DNA from: Nocardioides islandensis
Lineage (GTDB): Bacteria > Actinomycetota > Actinomycetes > Propionibacteriales > Nocardioidaceae
Length of the DNA: 64,000 nt
Assembly (NCBI RefSeq): GCF_015352455.1
Contig: NZ_JADKPN010000001.1
Location: 744,001 to 808,000, forward strand
Reading direction: 5' to 3'
The notes beneath the pieces were generated by a model that searched no databases, was not told the DNA's origin, and saw nothing but the letters and a program-made list of their open reading frames with translations. A program made the position numbers and the translations under genes. Position 1 is the stretch's first letter; every line of letters starts with the position of its first letter. Shown piece after piece: positions 8,177-15,034 of this stretch.

Positions 8177-8743
8177 TCAGCGCTTGGCGCGTCTGACCTT
8201 CATCGTGATGGGCCGAAGCGGCCACAGATGGATGCAAGCGCGGAAGTAGTCCGAGGCAGCTTCCGCTGCGAAGGCCGCCCCGATGAGCACCTCGCGAGGG
8301 AACGCCTCAAGTGGTGGCGGGCTCAGCCCCCACACTTCATGTGCTTGGCCGTTGTCGTAGCGGCGCGGCAGGGCATGAACCACCGCGTTTCGGAAATCGA
8401 AGATCATGGCGCAGCGTTTGAGGACGGTCTTCACTTCTTCGTATTCCCGTGCTGGGAGGTGATCGGCGGACTGCCGCACCTTGACGATCAGCTGGGTGGC
8501 ACGCAGGCGGGCAGCCTCCTCATAAGAGGGGCACGCTCCTAAGCGAAAGGCTGCGAACGCGAGCAGCGACTCGACGTCCCGGGTCGCGGCTACCAGTTTC
8601 CCGATGGCGTCGTGGCCTTCATCCACGGCGACCGGAGGCACGGGCGTATCGATCCAGTCTGGCAGTTTCGCCCCGTGATCATGCCTCGATGTGTTGCGGT
8701 CCCCGCCCGCAACTGCCGGTGTGGGTCGGCCCGTCGGCGTCAC
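8177..8743 (-). CDS. Hypothetical protein with HEPN-like RX4H motif
   Basis: An unrecognised 188-residue, mostly helical soluble protein starting at GTG 8743 (the weakest part of the call; later in-frame starts are possible). Its C-terminal half carries DFRNAVVHALP, an R-N-x3-H arrangement like the RX4-6H motif of HEPN ribonuclease and toxin folds, within a helix pair (EYEEVKTVLKRCAMIFDFRN). No partner nucleotidyltransferase or antitoxin gene is adjacent. It sits alone between repeat-bearing spacers, and its codon use looks less GC-biased than its neighbours. A HEPN assignment is only a motif-level suggestion. Confidence 0.5.
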   Translation of the reverse strand: MTPTGRPTPAVAGGDRNTSRHDHGAKLPDWIDTPVPPVAVDEGHDAIGKLVAATRDVESLLAFAAFRLGACPSYEEAARLRATQLIVKVRQSADHLPAREYEEVKTVLKRCAMIFDFRNAVVHALPRRYDNGQAHEVWGLSPPPLEAFPREVLIGAAFAAEAASDYFRACIHLWPLRPITMKVRRAKR

Positions 8744-8786
8744 GCCGGGGTGGAGGTCGCGCTCTCGCGGCGGTGTGTCGCAGTCT

Positions 8787-8805
8787 CAGCGGCATGAGCG
8801 GACGT
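8787..8805. repeat. CGGCATGAGCGG repeat copy (full right end)
   Basis: CAGCGGCATGAGCGGACGT at this position is identical over 19 bp to the copy at 9041-9059. The two flank the collapsed NTF2-like gene at 8805-8990. Confidence 0.7.
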
Positions 8806-8990
8806 CAGGACCGGCGTGTACCCGCGTGACCAGCGAGGCACGTCCAGCGGTCGACCACACGCACCCATACCTGAGTCATCGGCATCCGGAAGGTCTCGTG
8901 CAGGAGACCCCTGAGCCTCTCGGCGTCGGCCCCAGCGAGTGCGGACGCCCGCTCCTCGGCGGCCGCAACGACCTCCTCCTCGGCACTCAT
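8805..8990 (-). pseudogene. NTF2-like/DUF4440 protein with internal in-frame deletion
   Basis: A 61-codon frame starting at ATG 8990. Residues 1-34 (MSAEEEVVAAAEERASALAG, then LRGLLHETF) match the first helix of SnoaL/NTF2-like DUF4440 proteins. Residues 35-61 (RMPMTQVWVRVVDRWTCLAG) match the last beta strands of the same family. The middle, normally 60-70 residues, is missing and the two ends are joined in frame. The product could not form the usual cone-shaped pocket. It is bracketed by identical 19-bp repeat copies. Confidence 0.6.
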
Positions 8991-9040
8991 GTGCGTCAGC
9001 CTGGCACGACCGGGTCAAGGACGTGCCTCACTCGCCCGCA

Positions 9041-9059
9041 CAGCGGCATGAGCGGACGT
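9041..9059. repeat. CGGCATGAGCGG repeat copy
   Basis: Identical over 19 bp to 8787-8805, in the same orientation, 254 bp apart. It lies just upstream of the ECF sigma factor promoter region. Confidence 0.7.
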
Positions 9060-9075
9060 TCGTGCCGTCGTCGTC

Positions 9076-9102
9076 CAACGTCACCTGCCGCTGGATGCGT
9101 CT
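9076..9102 (+). promoter_or_regulatory. Possible ECF-type promoter of the sigma factor gene
   Basis: CAACGT (9076-9081), 16 bp, then CGTCT (9098-9102) resembles the AAC / CGTC boxes used by many ECF sigma factors. It lies 40 bp upstream of the start of the sigma gene, so autoregulation is possible. The match is short and could be chance. Confidence 0.35.
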
Positions 9103-9141
9103 CTATGGGTAGAGGATTGTGGTGACGGCTGAGGAGCGGCC

Positions 9142-9681
9142 ATGGCGAGACGGAGCCGGGAGCAGGTCTCGGGTTTTGCTGAGCTCGTCGAGGCTCGGTC
9201 GACCGCGTTGTTGCGGTTGGCGTATGCGGTCGTCGGTGACCACCAGTTGGCGCAGGACCTGCTCCAGGAGGCACTGGTCAAGGTTTATGTGGCGTGGCCG
9301 CGTTTGCGGGACGAGTCGGGTGCCGAGGCGTACGCGCGCCGGACGATCGTGACCACGGCGATCTCGTGGCGGCGCAGGCGTTCGTTCCACGAACCGCCCA
9401 TGGACGTCGTTCCCGATTCCGGGGGCGATGGCGACCAGAGTGATCGGATCGCCACGCATGAGGTGTTGTGGCAGCAGGTGCGCGGCCTTCCCCCACGCCA
9501 GCGCGTTGCGCTGGTGCTGCGCTACTACGAGGACCTGTCCGAGGCCGAGACCGCTGACCTGATGGGCTGTTCGACCGGGACCGTGAAGAGCCAGCTCTCC
9601 GCTGCGCTGGGCAAGCTGCGCGAAAGAGTCGGTCCTGAGACCGGTGTGTTGTTCCCCGAGGACCAGGCGGTGACCCGATGA
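9142..9681 (+). CDS. RNA polymerase sigma factor, SigE-family ECF
   Basis: A 179-residue ECF sigma factor. Region 2 spans about residues 12-75 (LLRLAYAVVGDHQLAQDLLQ, then YARRTIVTTAISWRRRR) and region 4 about 110-160 (LPPRQRVALVLRYYEDLSEA, then CSTGTVKSQLSAALGKLRE). Length and motifs match the actinobacterial SigE family that pairs with a single-pass membrane protein. A GAGGAG ribosome-binding site precedes ATG 9142. The stop overlaps the next start (ATGA, 9678-9681), as is normal for sigma/anti-sigma pairs. Confidence 0.9.
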   Translation: MARRSREQVSGFAELVEARSTALLRLAYAVVGDHQLAQDLLQEALVKVYVAWPRLRDESGAEAYARRTIVTTAISWRRRRSFHEPPMDVVPDSGGDGDQSDRIATHEVLWQQVRGLPPRQRVALVLRYYEDLSEAETADLMGCSTGTVKSQLSAALGKLRERVGPETGVLFPEDQAVTR

Positions 9682-10865
9682 CCACGCCCTTGCGTGACGC
9701 GCTGACCCAGCGGATCAACCAGGTCGGCCCGGCCCACCCCGACATCGAGGAACTGGTCGGCCTGGGCGAGCAGCGGCTGCGCCGCCGCCGGCTCACTGCT
9801 GTGGCGGGCGCCGGAGCCTTTGTGGCGCTTGCGATCGCTCTCGCGATCGGCGGGACCGCGTTGAACCGATCCGCCGACCAGAACCCAGGCCCGATCCATC
9901 GCCCCCCGACGAACCCCCACCAGACCCAGACCACCACGCCGACCACAACCCGGCAGATCGTCTACAGCGACCACAAGATAGGCACCCCCGGGGACACCGT
10001 GCACTTCGGTGATCGCGCGGTCGAGACCGGCAACGACGAGGTCCATCTGGACGTGACCGACGACGGGTTTCTCTACACCGACCGCGGCGGAGTGTGGTTC
10101 AGCGACGGCGGCACACCCGAGCAGGTCGGCTCGCATCTGTGCGCCGGACTGCCGACCGGCGAGTTCGGGCACTTTGCCAACCGGGCCGTGATGTCGGCGA
10201 ACAGCGGCTCCACGGTGGCATGGTTCGACTGCACACATCAAGCACGCCCCACCCTGGTGGTCTTCGACACCTCCTCCCGCCAGGAGGTGGCCCGCCGGCC
10301 GGTGGCGTTCTGCAAGGAGTTCTGCGAACTGGTCGATGTCACGGATGAGTATGTGTACCTCAACCGGGGTGTGTACACGGGTGCCCCGCTCCCCGAATAC
10401 AGGTTCGACCTGAGGGCCAACCGGCTGCGCGCCTCGACGCCACAAGAGTACGCCGAGGACCTTAGGAGCCAGCCGCGCGGGCTGATCCTGGGTGACGACT
10501 GGCAGATCGGCACCCCCATCACCGGCGTCGGACGCAGCCCCTCCGAAGACGGCCCAATGCGGTTTGACGCCACCGGGTCGAGGCTCATCCCGGTGGTCTC
10601 GGTGAACGACCGTGACCAGGCGACCTCGGCCTTCGACACCGCCACCCGTCGAGTTCTGCGTCTCCGGCTGCCGCCCGGCTACCACGTCGGGACGACCGCT
10701 ACCTTCCGCCTCTTCAACTGGCTCGACGACGACACCATCGCGCTCGTCGGTGGACGAGGCGACATCCTCACCTGCCAGCTGTCCACTGGTCGATGCGTCC
10801 TCGCCGTGCCGGGGCCGGACGCAGACACATGGCGCATCGTCCCCGGCTTCCCCCTCCCAGGTTGA
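9678..10865 (+). CDS. Single-pass membrane protein, probable partner/anti-sigma of the ECF factor
   Basis: A 395-residue protein: a short cytoplasmic N-terminus (residues 1-38, ending in RRRR), one membrane helix (about 40-62), a Pro/Thr-rich linker (HRPPTNPHQTQTTTPTTT), then a large extracytoplasmic beta-rich domain with repeated short strand motifs that looks like a propeller. No zinc-binding HxxxCxxC anti-sigma motif is present. Position and ATGA coupling to the sigma gene argue that it senses an envelope signal and controls the sigma factor, but this is inferred from context only. Confidence 0.65.
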   Translation: MTTPLRDALTQRINQVGPAHPDIEELVGLGEQRLRRRRLTAVAGAGAFVALAIALAIGGTALNRSADQNPGPIHRPPTNPHQTQTTTPTTTRQIVYSDHKIGTPGDTVHFGDRAVETGNDEVHLDVTDDGFLYTDRGGVWFSDGGTPEQVGSHLCAGLPTGEFGHFANRAVMSANSGSTVAWFDCTHQARPTLVVFDTSSRQEVARRPVAFCKEFCELVDVTDEYVYLNRGVYTGAPLPEYRFDLRANRLRASTPQEYAEDLRSQPRGLILGDDWQIGTPITGVGRSPSEDGPMRFDATGSRLIPVVSVNDRDQATSAFDTATRRVLRLRLPPGYHVGTTATFRLFNWLDDDTIALVGGRGDILTCQLSTGRCVLAVPGPDADTWRIVPGFPLPG

Positions 10866-10949
10866 GCCTCCCTCAAGCAGAGCGATCACGACCCGACACA
10901 AGACCCGATGGACGCTGCTGGTCATTGGCAACGCCGTCGCGCCGGGCGA

Positions 10950-10995
10950 CCGCTCATCGGCATGAGAGTGCGTCCCGCACGCGGCGGAATGACTC
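10950..10995. repeat. Variant copy of the CGGCATGAGCGG repeat unit
   Basis: CCGCTCATCGGCATGAG (starting near 10950) joins left and right ends of the repeat back to back and is followed by CGCACGCGGCGGAATGAC, shared in part with the copy at 8131. It lies in the 224-bp spacer after the sigma operon. Confidence 0.5.
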
Positions 10996-11053
10996 GCTGT
11001 GATTGCGTCCGGGTCCCGGCCGATCCGGGCTTTCTGCTTCGCGCCCTTGTGGG

Positions 11054-11084
11054 CAGAACGATCAGGTTGATCCATATCGTTCTG
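11054..11084. terminator. Hairpin at the end of the DUF222/HNH gene
   Basis: CAGAACGAT (11054-11062) and ATCGTTCTG (11076-11084) form a 9-bp perfect stem with a 13-base loop, 5 bases beyond the stop of the minus-strand gene. It lacks a U-run, so factor-independent termination is uncertain. Confidence 0.4.
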
Positions 11085-11089
11085 GCACT

Positions 11090-12313
11090 TCACGTCCGCC
11101 GATGGAAGGTGGTCGAGCCGTTGGGGTGATGGTGGGTGTCCCAGCCAGGGTCGTGGGCGCGGTGGTGGTGGAAGGGGCAGAGGAGCTTGCCGTCGGCGAG
11201 GTCAGTTCTGCCGCCTTTCGACCAGGGCTGTCGGAAGTGGTGGGCCTCGGTCCAGGCGGCGGGGATGGTGCAGCCCTCGGCGGTGCATCCTCGGTCGCGG
11301 AGGGCCATGGCTTTGCGTTGGGGTCCGGTGAAGAGGCGTTTGCTGCGGCCGAGGTCGAGGATCTCGCCCTTGCCGCCGAGGACGACGGGGATGATGCCGG
11401 CTTGGCAGGCCAGGCGGCGGGTCTGGTCGGCGGTGAGCCGGTCGCCGGTGGAGGTCTCCGCGGTCCCGGTGCCGGACCGGAGGGACTCCAGGTCGATGGT
11501 GACCATGACGCTGGTGGCGGTCCCGCCGTGCTTCGGAAGCCGGTTGGTGGGGAGGTTCTCCAGCAGGGCGCAGAACGCCTCCCCGCCACGTCGGGATGCG
11601 GGCAGCTGGTCGATCTCGTCCCCGAGCACGCCGCCGAGGGGTCCGCGTCGTGGTGCGGTGTAGGCCTCCAGGTAGGTCCGTAGCCGGTTCAGCACGGGCA
11701 TCGGGATCCGGGCGTGGAGGTCTCCCGACCCGTCGCCGCGGTCGCGGAAGGTGAGCCGGGTGACGGCGCGGGCCCTCCGGTCCTCGGCCAGGAGCCGCTG
11801 GTACTCCGCCTGGTCGGCGTCCTCGGGGGCGATGACCTCCAACAGCCTGGCCCCGAGACGACGCAGCTCCGGGGGTCCGAAGTGCGCGGCCTCACTGATC
11901 AGGTACGCCTCGCCCTTCTCGCGCAGCTCGGGGTCGAGGTTCTTAGGCAGCCGCTGCAGGGCGTCCACGATCTCCCGGGCCTGCGCGACCTGCACGGTGC
12001 CGTGGCCCATGGCTTCCACGATCCGGGTGCCGGGGTGGTGGGCGATCTTCTCGCGGAGCCGGACCTGCCCGATGCCGTCGCGGGTCTCGGCGGCGAGCCA
12101 GTGGGCGGTGGACCGGGCTCCGGCCTCGACCGCGATGTCCTCGGCGACGGCGAGGATCCGGATCCGTTCGGCTTCGACCCGGGCCATGATCCGGGAGAGC
12201 CGAACGAGAGCGTCCTTCTTCTCACCGGTGCTGCGGTAGTCGGGAGCGATGGTGGCGAGGTCGTCCAGTGCGTGCTCGACCGCATCGAGCGGGGCGGCGT
12301 ACGTGCTGGACAT
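11090..12313 (-). CDS. DUF222 (13E12-repeat type) HNH endonuclease-domain protein
   Basis: A 407-residue protein with the N-terminal DUF222 helical region (residues about 10-280, e.g. ARSTAHWLAAETRDGIGQVR) and a C-terminal HNH nuclease domain: CTAEGCTIPAAWTEAHHF, then the KLLCPFHHHRAHD segment with the metal and catalytic histidines. Such proteins are multicopy in Actinobacteria and many sit in mobile or intein-like contexts, but their role is unproven. No terminal inverted repeats or target duplication are visible here. The start ATG 12313 gives a full-length domain. Confidence 0.85.
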   Translation of the reverse strand: MSSTYAAPLDAVEHALDDLATIAPDYRSTGEKKDALVRLSRIMARVEAERIRILAVAEDIAVEAGARSTAHWLAAETRDGIGQVRLREKIAHHPGTRIVEAMGHGTVQVAQAREIVDALQRLPKNLDPELREKGEAYLISEAAHFGPPELRRLGARLLEVIAPEDADQAEYQRLLAEDRRARAVTRLTFRDRGDGSGDLHARIPMPVLNRLRTYLEAYTAPRRGPLGGVLGDEIDQLPASRRGGEAFCALLENLPTNRLPKHGGTATSVMVTIDLESLRSGTGTAETSTGDRLTADQTRRLACQAGIIPVVLGGKGEILDLGRSKRLFTGPQRKAMALRDRGCTAEGCTIPAAWTEAHHFRQPWSKGGRTDLADGKLLCPFHHHRAHDPGWDTHHHPNGSTTFHRRT

Positions 12314-12811
12314 GGATCAATCCAAGCATCGACCACCGACAGTGGTCGGGCCTCAGAACCCTTGTCCACAAGGGATCCCGTGAATCTGGCCAACTATTTT
12401 GGGGAGGTTGTTTCGGGCGGTGAGCACAGCGGTCGACCACCCACGGACCTGCCGGCGGGCACGGTCTTCAGCTGGCCACCGCAACCACCTCCGGCGAGCA
12501 GCCACCCCTGTTCGTTCATGGCGAGCCGCAACCCACGCGAACCGTGAGCCGAGGTCTCGTGACGGGACTTCGTCCCTCCTCGACCAGCGGGGCCGCCGGG
12601 TCTCGTGACGGGACTTCGTCGCTCCTCGACCAGCGGGGCCGCGGGGTCTCGTGACGGGACTTCGTCCCTCCTCGACCAGCGCCGAAGACACCTCATAGGC
12701 CAGCGGAGGTCGCCCGCGGCCCCTGCGTCGGTCAGGACACAGGTAGGTCACGATCGGGTACCGGCGGGCAGACGGGCCACGCGGGCTCCTGCATGATGTG
12801 CCGCACGGGAC
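12314..12811. other. Gene-free spacer with 46-bp tandem repeats
   Basis: About 500 bp between the HNH gene and the terminator of the peptide-binding-protein gene. Apart from the tandem repeat at 12553-12685 I see no gene, RNA or mobile-element end. Confidence 0.55.
12553..12685. repeat. Three tandem copies of a 46-bp hairpin repeat
   Basis: Copies begin at 12553, 12599 and 12645, each opening with GGTCTCGTGACGGGACTTCG and ending in CTCCTCGACCAGCG; the third is cut short. Each contains an inner hairpin, GGGAC-TTC-GTCCC in copies 1 and 3 and mismatched in copy 2. The outer arms GGTCTCG and CTCGACCA recur at 26.0 and 59.7 kb, so this is a dispersed family that has amplified in tandem here. There are no distinct spacers, so it is not a CRISPR array. 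Confidence 0.85.
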
Positions 12812-12850
12812 ACGACCGCCCGAGCCGGACTGAACGGCTCGGGCGGTCGT
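12812..12850. terminator. Strong hairpin downstream of first peptide-binding-protein gene
   Basis: A perfect 15-bp stem (12812-12826 with 12836-12850) around the loop GGACTGAAC. The minus-strand gene ends about 100 bp upstream of it. The same loop and core stem recur at 14879-14913 after the paralogous gene. Confidence 0.7.
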
Positions 12851-12892
12851 CTTCAGGTCGGGGTGCCCGGTACCAGGCCTCCGACCCACCCT

Positions 12893-12914
12893 CCCCGGTG
12901 GAAAGGCACCGGGG
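12893..12914. other. Conserved secondary hairpin in the 3' region (first copy)
   Basis: CCCCGGTG-GAAAGG-CACCGGGG lies between the gene end and the large terminator. The paralogous locus has CAGGTG-GAAAGG-CACCTG in the same position: identical loop, different but still paired arms. It may be a second terminator or an mRNA-end structure. Confidence 0.55.
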
Positions 12915-12946
12915 CGGGTCGTCTCTTCAGGTGTTCAGAGACCCGG

Positions 12947-14698
12947 CTACTGGGTCACGTACATCGTGGCGAAGGTCGGCATGCCGCGGACGTTGTCGTT
13001 GTCCATGCCACCGATCTTGGAACCGCGGATGATGGCGGTGCCGGAGTAGCCGACGTTGACCGCCGGGTAGTACGTCTCCTCCATCCACTTGTCGAACTCG
13101 CCCCACGCCTTCGTGGCGTCGCCTTCCTTGCCGTCCAGGATGTCCTTCTGCTTCTGGTCGGCGTCGGGCTCGTTGAACATCGACGGGTTGGGCATGCCGG
13201 CGACGTTCACCAGCGAGCCGTCCCACTGGGCCGGGAACCACGAACCGCCGGACGGCCAGTCCGAGCACCAGCCGCTGGAGCGGACGTTGATCGGGCTGTC
13301 GGGGTCGGTCCGCGCCTCACGGATCTTGTCCGTGGTCGAGGCGATCGGGGTCGCCTTGAAGCCACCGGCCTCGAGGCCCTTCACGATCTGGTCCTTCGCG
13401 GCCACCGACAGCGGGTCGTCGGTCGCGTAGAGGAACTTGATCTCGTACCCCAGGGCGTTGGCCTGCTGGAGCAGCTCCTTGGCCTTCGCCGGGTCGGTGT
13501 TCTGACCCTTGATACCCAGTACGTCGTAGTCGACCCGGCCGGCGGTGCCCGGGGGCAGGATCGCCGTTCCTGGCACGCGGGTCAGGCCGACGATCTCGCC
13601 GGCGGCCTTCCAGGCGTCGACGTAGGGGTAGGCGTAGCCGATCGCCTTGCGCACGTTGATGTCGGTGATCTTGCGCATGTCGAGGTACCACATGTACGTG
13701 CACGGCGACGTGCCGGTCACCAGGCGGTCGGGCGAGTCGGCCTCGATCTTCTTGTACGTCGGCGGCGTGATGTTGTCGTAGGTCACCGTTGTCTGACCCG
13801 CCCCGGTGTCGCTGAGGATCGTGTTCTCGGTCTTGGCGGTGTCCTCACCGAAGTTGAAGTCCCACTCGTCGACCGACTGGATGCGGCCGGGGTCGGTCGC
13901 CGGGTCCCAGTTGGGGTTCTTGACCAGCGTGAGCGACGTCCCCGGCTTGTAGTCCTTGAACATGTAGGGGCCGGTCGCCAGCGGGTGGTTGCCGTACTCC
14001 TCCTTGGTGTCCTTGGCCTTCGGGATGCCGGTGAACGTCGGGAACGACGCGTAGTAGTCCATGTCCGGGAACGGCCGCGACATGTGGATCGTGATGCTGT
14101 TGCCGTCGACGGTCACGCCCTTGTAGGGCGACTTGTCCTTGTAGGGGCCCTTGTACGTGTCGCCGTCCTGGAAGAACTGGAGCTGGTACGTCGGGCCGTC
14201 GGGCAGCTCCTCGATCGCGAAGGACCGGGAGATGGCGTAGGCGATGTCCTGGGCCTTCACCGGGGTGCCGTCCTCGTACTTGAGGCCGTCCTTCAGCGTG
14301 AAGGTCCACTCGGTGAAGTCCTTGTTGTGCTGACCGAGGTCGGTGGCCATGTCCGGGACGAGCACCATGTCGTTGGTGTCGGGGTCGTAGGCGTACTCCG
14401 TCAGCGCCCGGGTCACCAGGTTCAGGATCGCGGTGGAGTCGGTGTAGTAGGCACGAGTCGGGTCGAACGTCGCGGGCACGTTCACGGTGTCGACCGTGAC
14501 CGTCCCACCGGACGAGGCCTGGCTGGGGACCTCGAGGGGACCCTGTGCGTCGGGGTTCTTCCCGGCGCCGGCGCCACCACCGGCCCCTTGTGTGGGCACG
14601 GTGCTGCTGGGCGAGCTGTCTCCGCTGCCACCACAGGCAGCGAGCCCGAAGAGTGATGCGACAGCCACGACGGCTGTCGCGGACTTCTTCAGATGCAC
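12947..14698 (-). CDS. Peptide/family 5 ABC transporter substrate-binding lipoprotein (copy A)
   Basis: A 583-residue DppA/OppA-type (SBP_bac_5) binding protein. The lipoprotein signal ends at LFGLAACGG (Cys22), followed by a low-complexity linker rich in Ser, Gly and Pro. Family features include LDGT-like KYEDGTPVKAQDIAYA and the NPLATGPY-like segment GNHPLATGPYMF. Clustered Asp, Lys and Tyr residues follow in YKGPYKDKSPYKG. There are no transporter permease or ATPase genes next to it; it is an orphan binding protein. It is a tandem paralogue of the gene at 15035-16786, with identical length and near-identical sequence through most of the chain. Confidence 0.9.
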   Translation of the reverse strand: MHLKKSATAVVAVASLFGLAACGGSGDSSPSSTVPTQGAGGGAGAGKNPDAQGPLEVPSQASSGGTVTVDTVNVPATFDPTRAYYTDSTAILNLVTRALTEYAYDPDTNDMVLVPDMATDLGQHNKDFTEWTFTLKDGLKYEDGTPVKAQDIAYAISRSFAIEELPDGPTYQLQFFQDGDTYKGPYKDKSPYKGVTVDGNSITIHMSRPFPDMDYYASFPTFTGIPKAKDTKEEYGNHPLATGPYMFKDYKPGTSLTLVKNPNWDPATDPGRIQSVDEWDFNFGEDTAKTENTILSDTGAGQTTVTYDNITPPTYKKIEADSPDRLVTGTSPCTYMWYLDMRKITDINVRKAIGYAYPYVDAWKAAGEIVGLTRVPGTAILPPGTAGRVDYDVLGIKGQNTDPAKAKELLQQANALGYEIKFLYATDDPLSVAAKDQIVKGLEAGGFKATPIASTTDKIREARTDPDSPINVRSSGWCSDWPSGGSWFPAQWDGSLVNVAGMPNPSMFNEPDADQKQKDILDGKEGDATKAWGEFDKWMEETYYPAVNVGYSGTAIIRGSKIGGMDNDNVRGMPTFATMYVTQ

Positions 14699-14878
14699 GT
14701 GTTTGTCCTTCCGTTCGACATCTGGGTCGCCCGGAAGGATTCGCCTGATGGCCTTTCACGCCAATGGGGCGAGGGCGAATGAAACCCTTGCTATGCCGGA
14801 TCGAAACCCGTTCGTGACCTTATCGTCAGTTTGCTGAAAATAGGGTGAGAGCCCGCTGAGAGACTTCTGAACGAAAGT
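14699..14878. promoter_or_regulatory. Upstream region of copy A, similar to that of copy B
   Basis: The segment near 14760-14820 (CCAATGGGGC, later ACCCGTTCGTGACC) resembles the region upstream of copy B near 16850-16910 (CCAATGGGCT, later ACCTCTTCGTGACC). The duplication therefore carried its own promoter region. No convincing -35/-10 pair is assigned. Confidence 0.4.
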
Positions 14879-14913
14879 GCCCGCCCGAGCCGGACTGAAC
14901 GGCTCGGGCGGGC
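14879..14913. terminator. Strong hairpin downstream of second peptide-binding-protein gene
   Basis: A perfect 13-bp stem (14879-14891 with 14901-14913) around GGACTGAAC, the same loop as at 12827-12835. It lies about 120 bp beyond the stop of copy B and just upstream of the promoter region of copy A, insulating the two genes. Confidence 0.7.
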
Positions 14914-14946
14914 TGTTGGGTGGGATGCGTCCACCCCCGTCCCCCT

Positions 14947-14964
14947 CAGGTGGAAAGGCACCTG
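14947..14964. other. Conserved secondary hairpin in the 3' region (second copy)
   Basis: CAGGTG-GAAAGG-CACCTG, with three or four more possible outer pairs after a bulge. It is the counterpart of the hairpin at 12893-12914, with compensatory arm changes and the same loop. Confidence 0.55.
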
Positions 14965-15034
14965 GAGGGATCGACCTACCTCACGCAGAAGCCCGGGGCG
15001 GCCGGTCCCGTGTGACCGCCCCGGACGGTGGCGC

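Noticed and set aside
11090..12313. Insertion sequence or intron around the HNH gene
   Set aside because: No terminal inverted repeats, target duplication or reverse transcriptase; DUF222/HNH proteins are common stand-alone genes.
12553..12685. CRISPR array
   Set aside because: The three repeats are directly adjacent with a constant 46-bp period and no unique spacers, and no cas genes are present.
12863..14656. A 597-codon plus-strand frame opposite the peptide-binding-protein gene
   Set aside because: It is antisense to a clear binding-protein gene and repeats Val/Arg/Gly/His runs produced by third-position GC bias.
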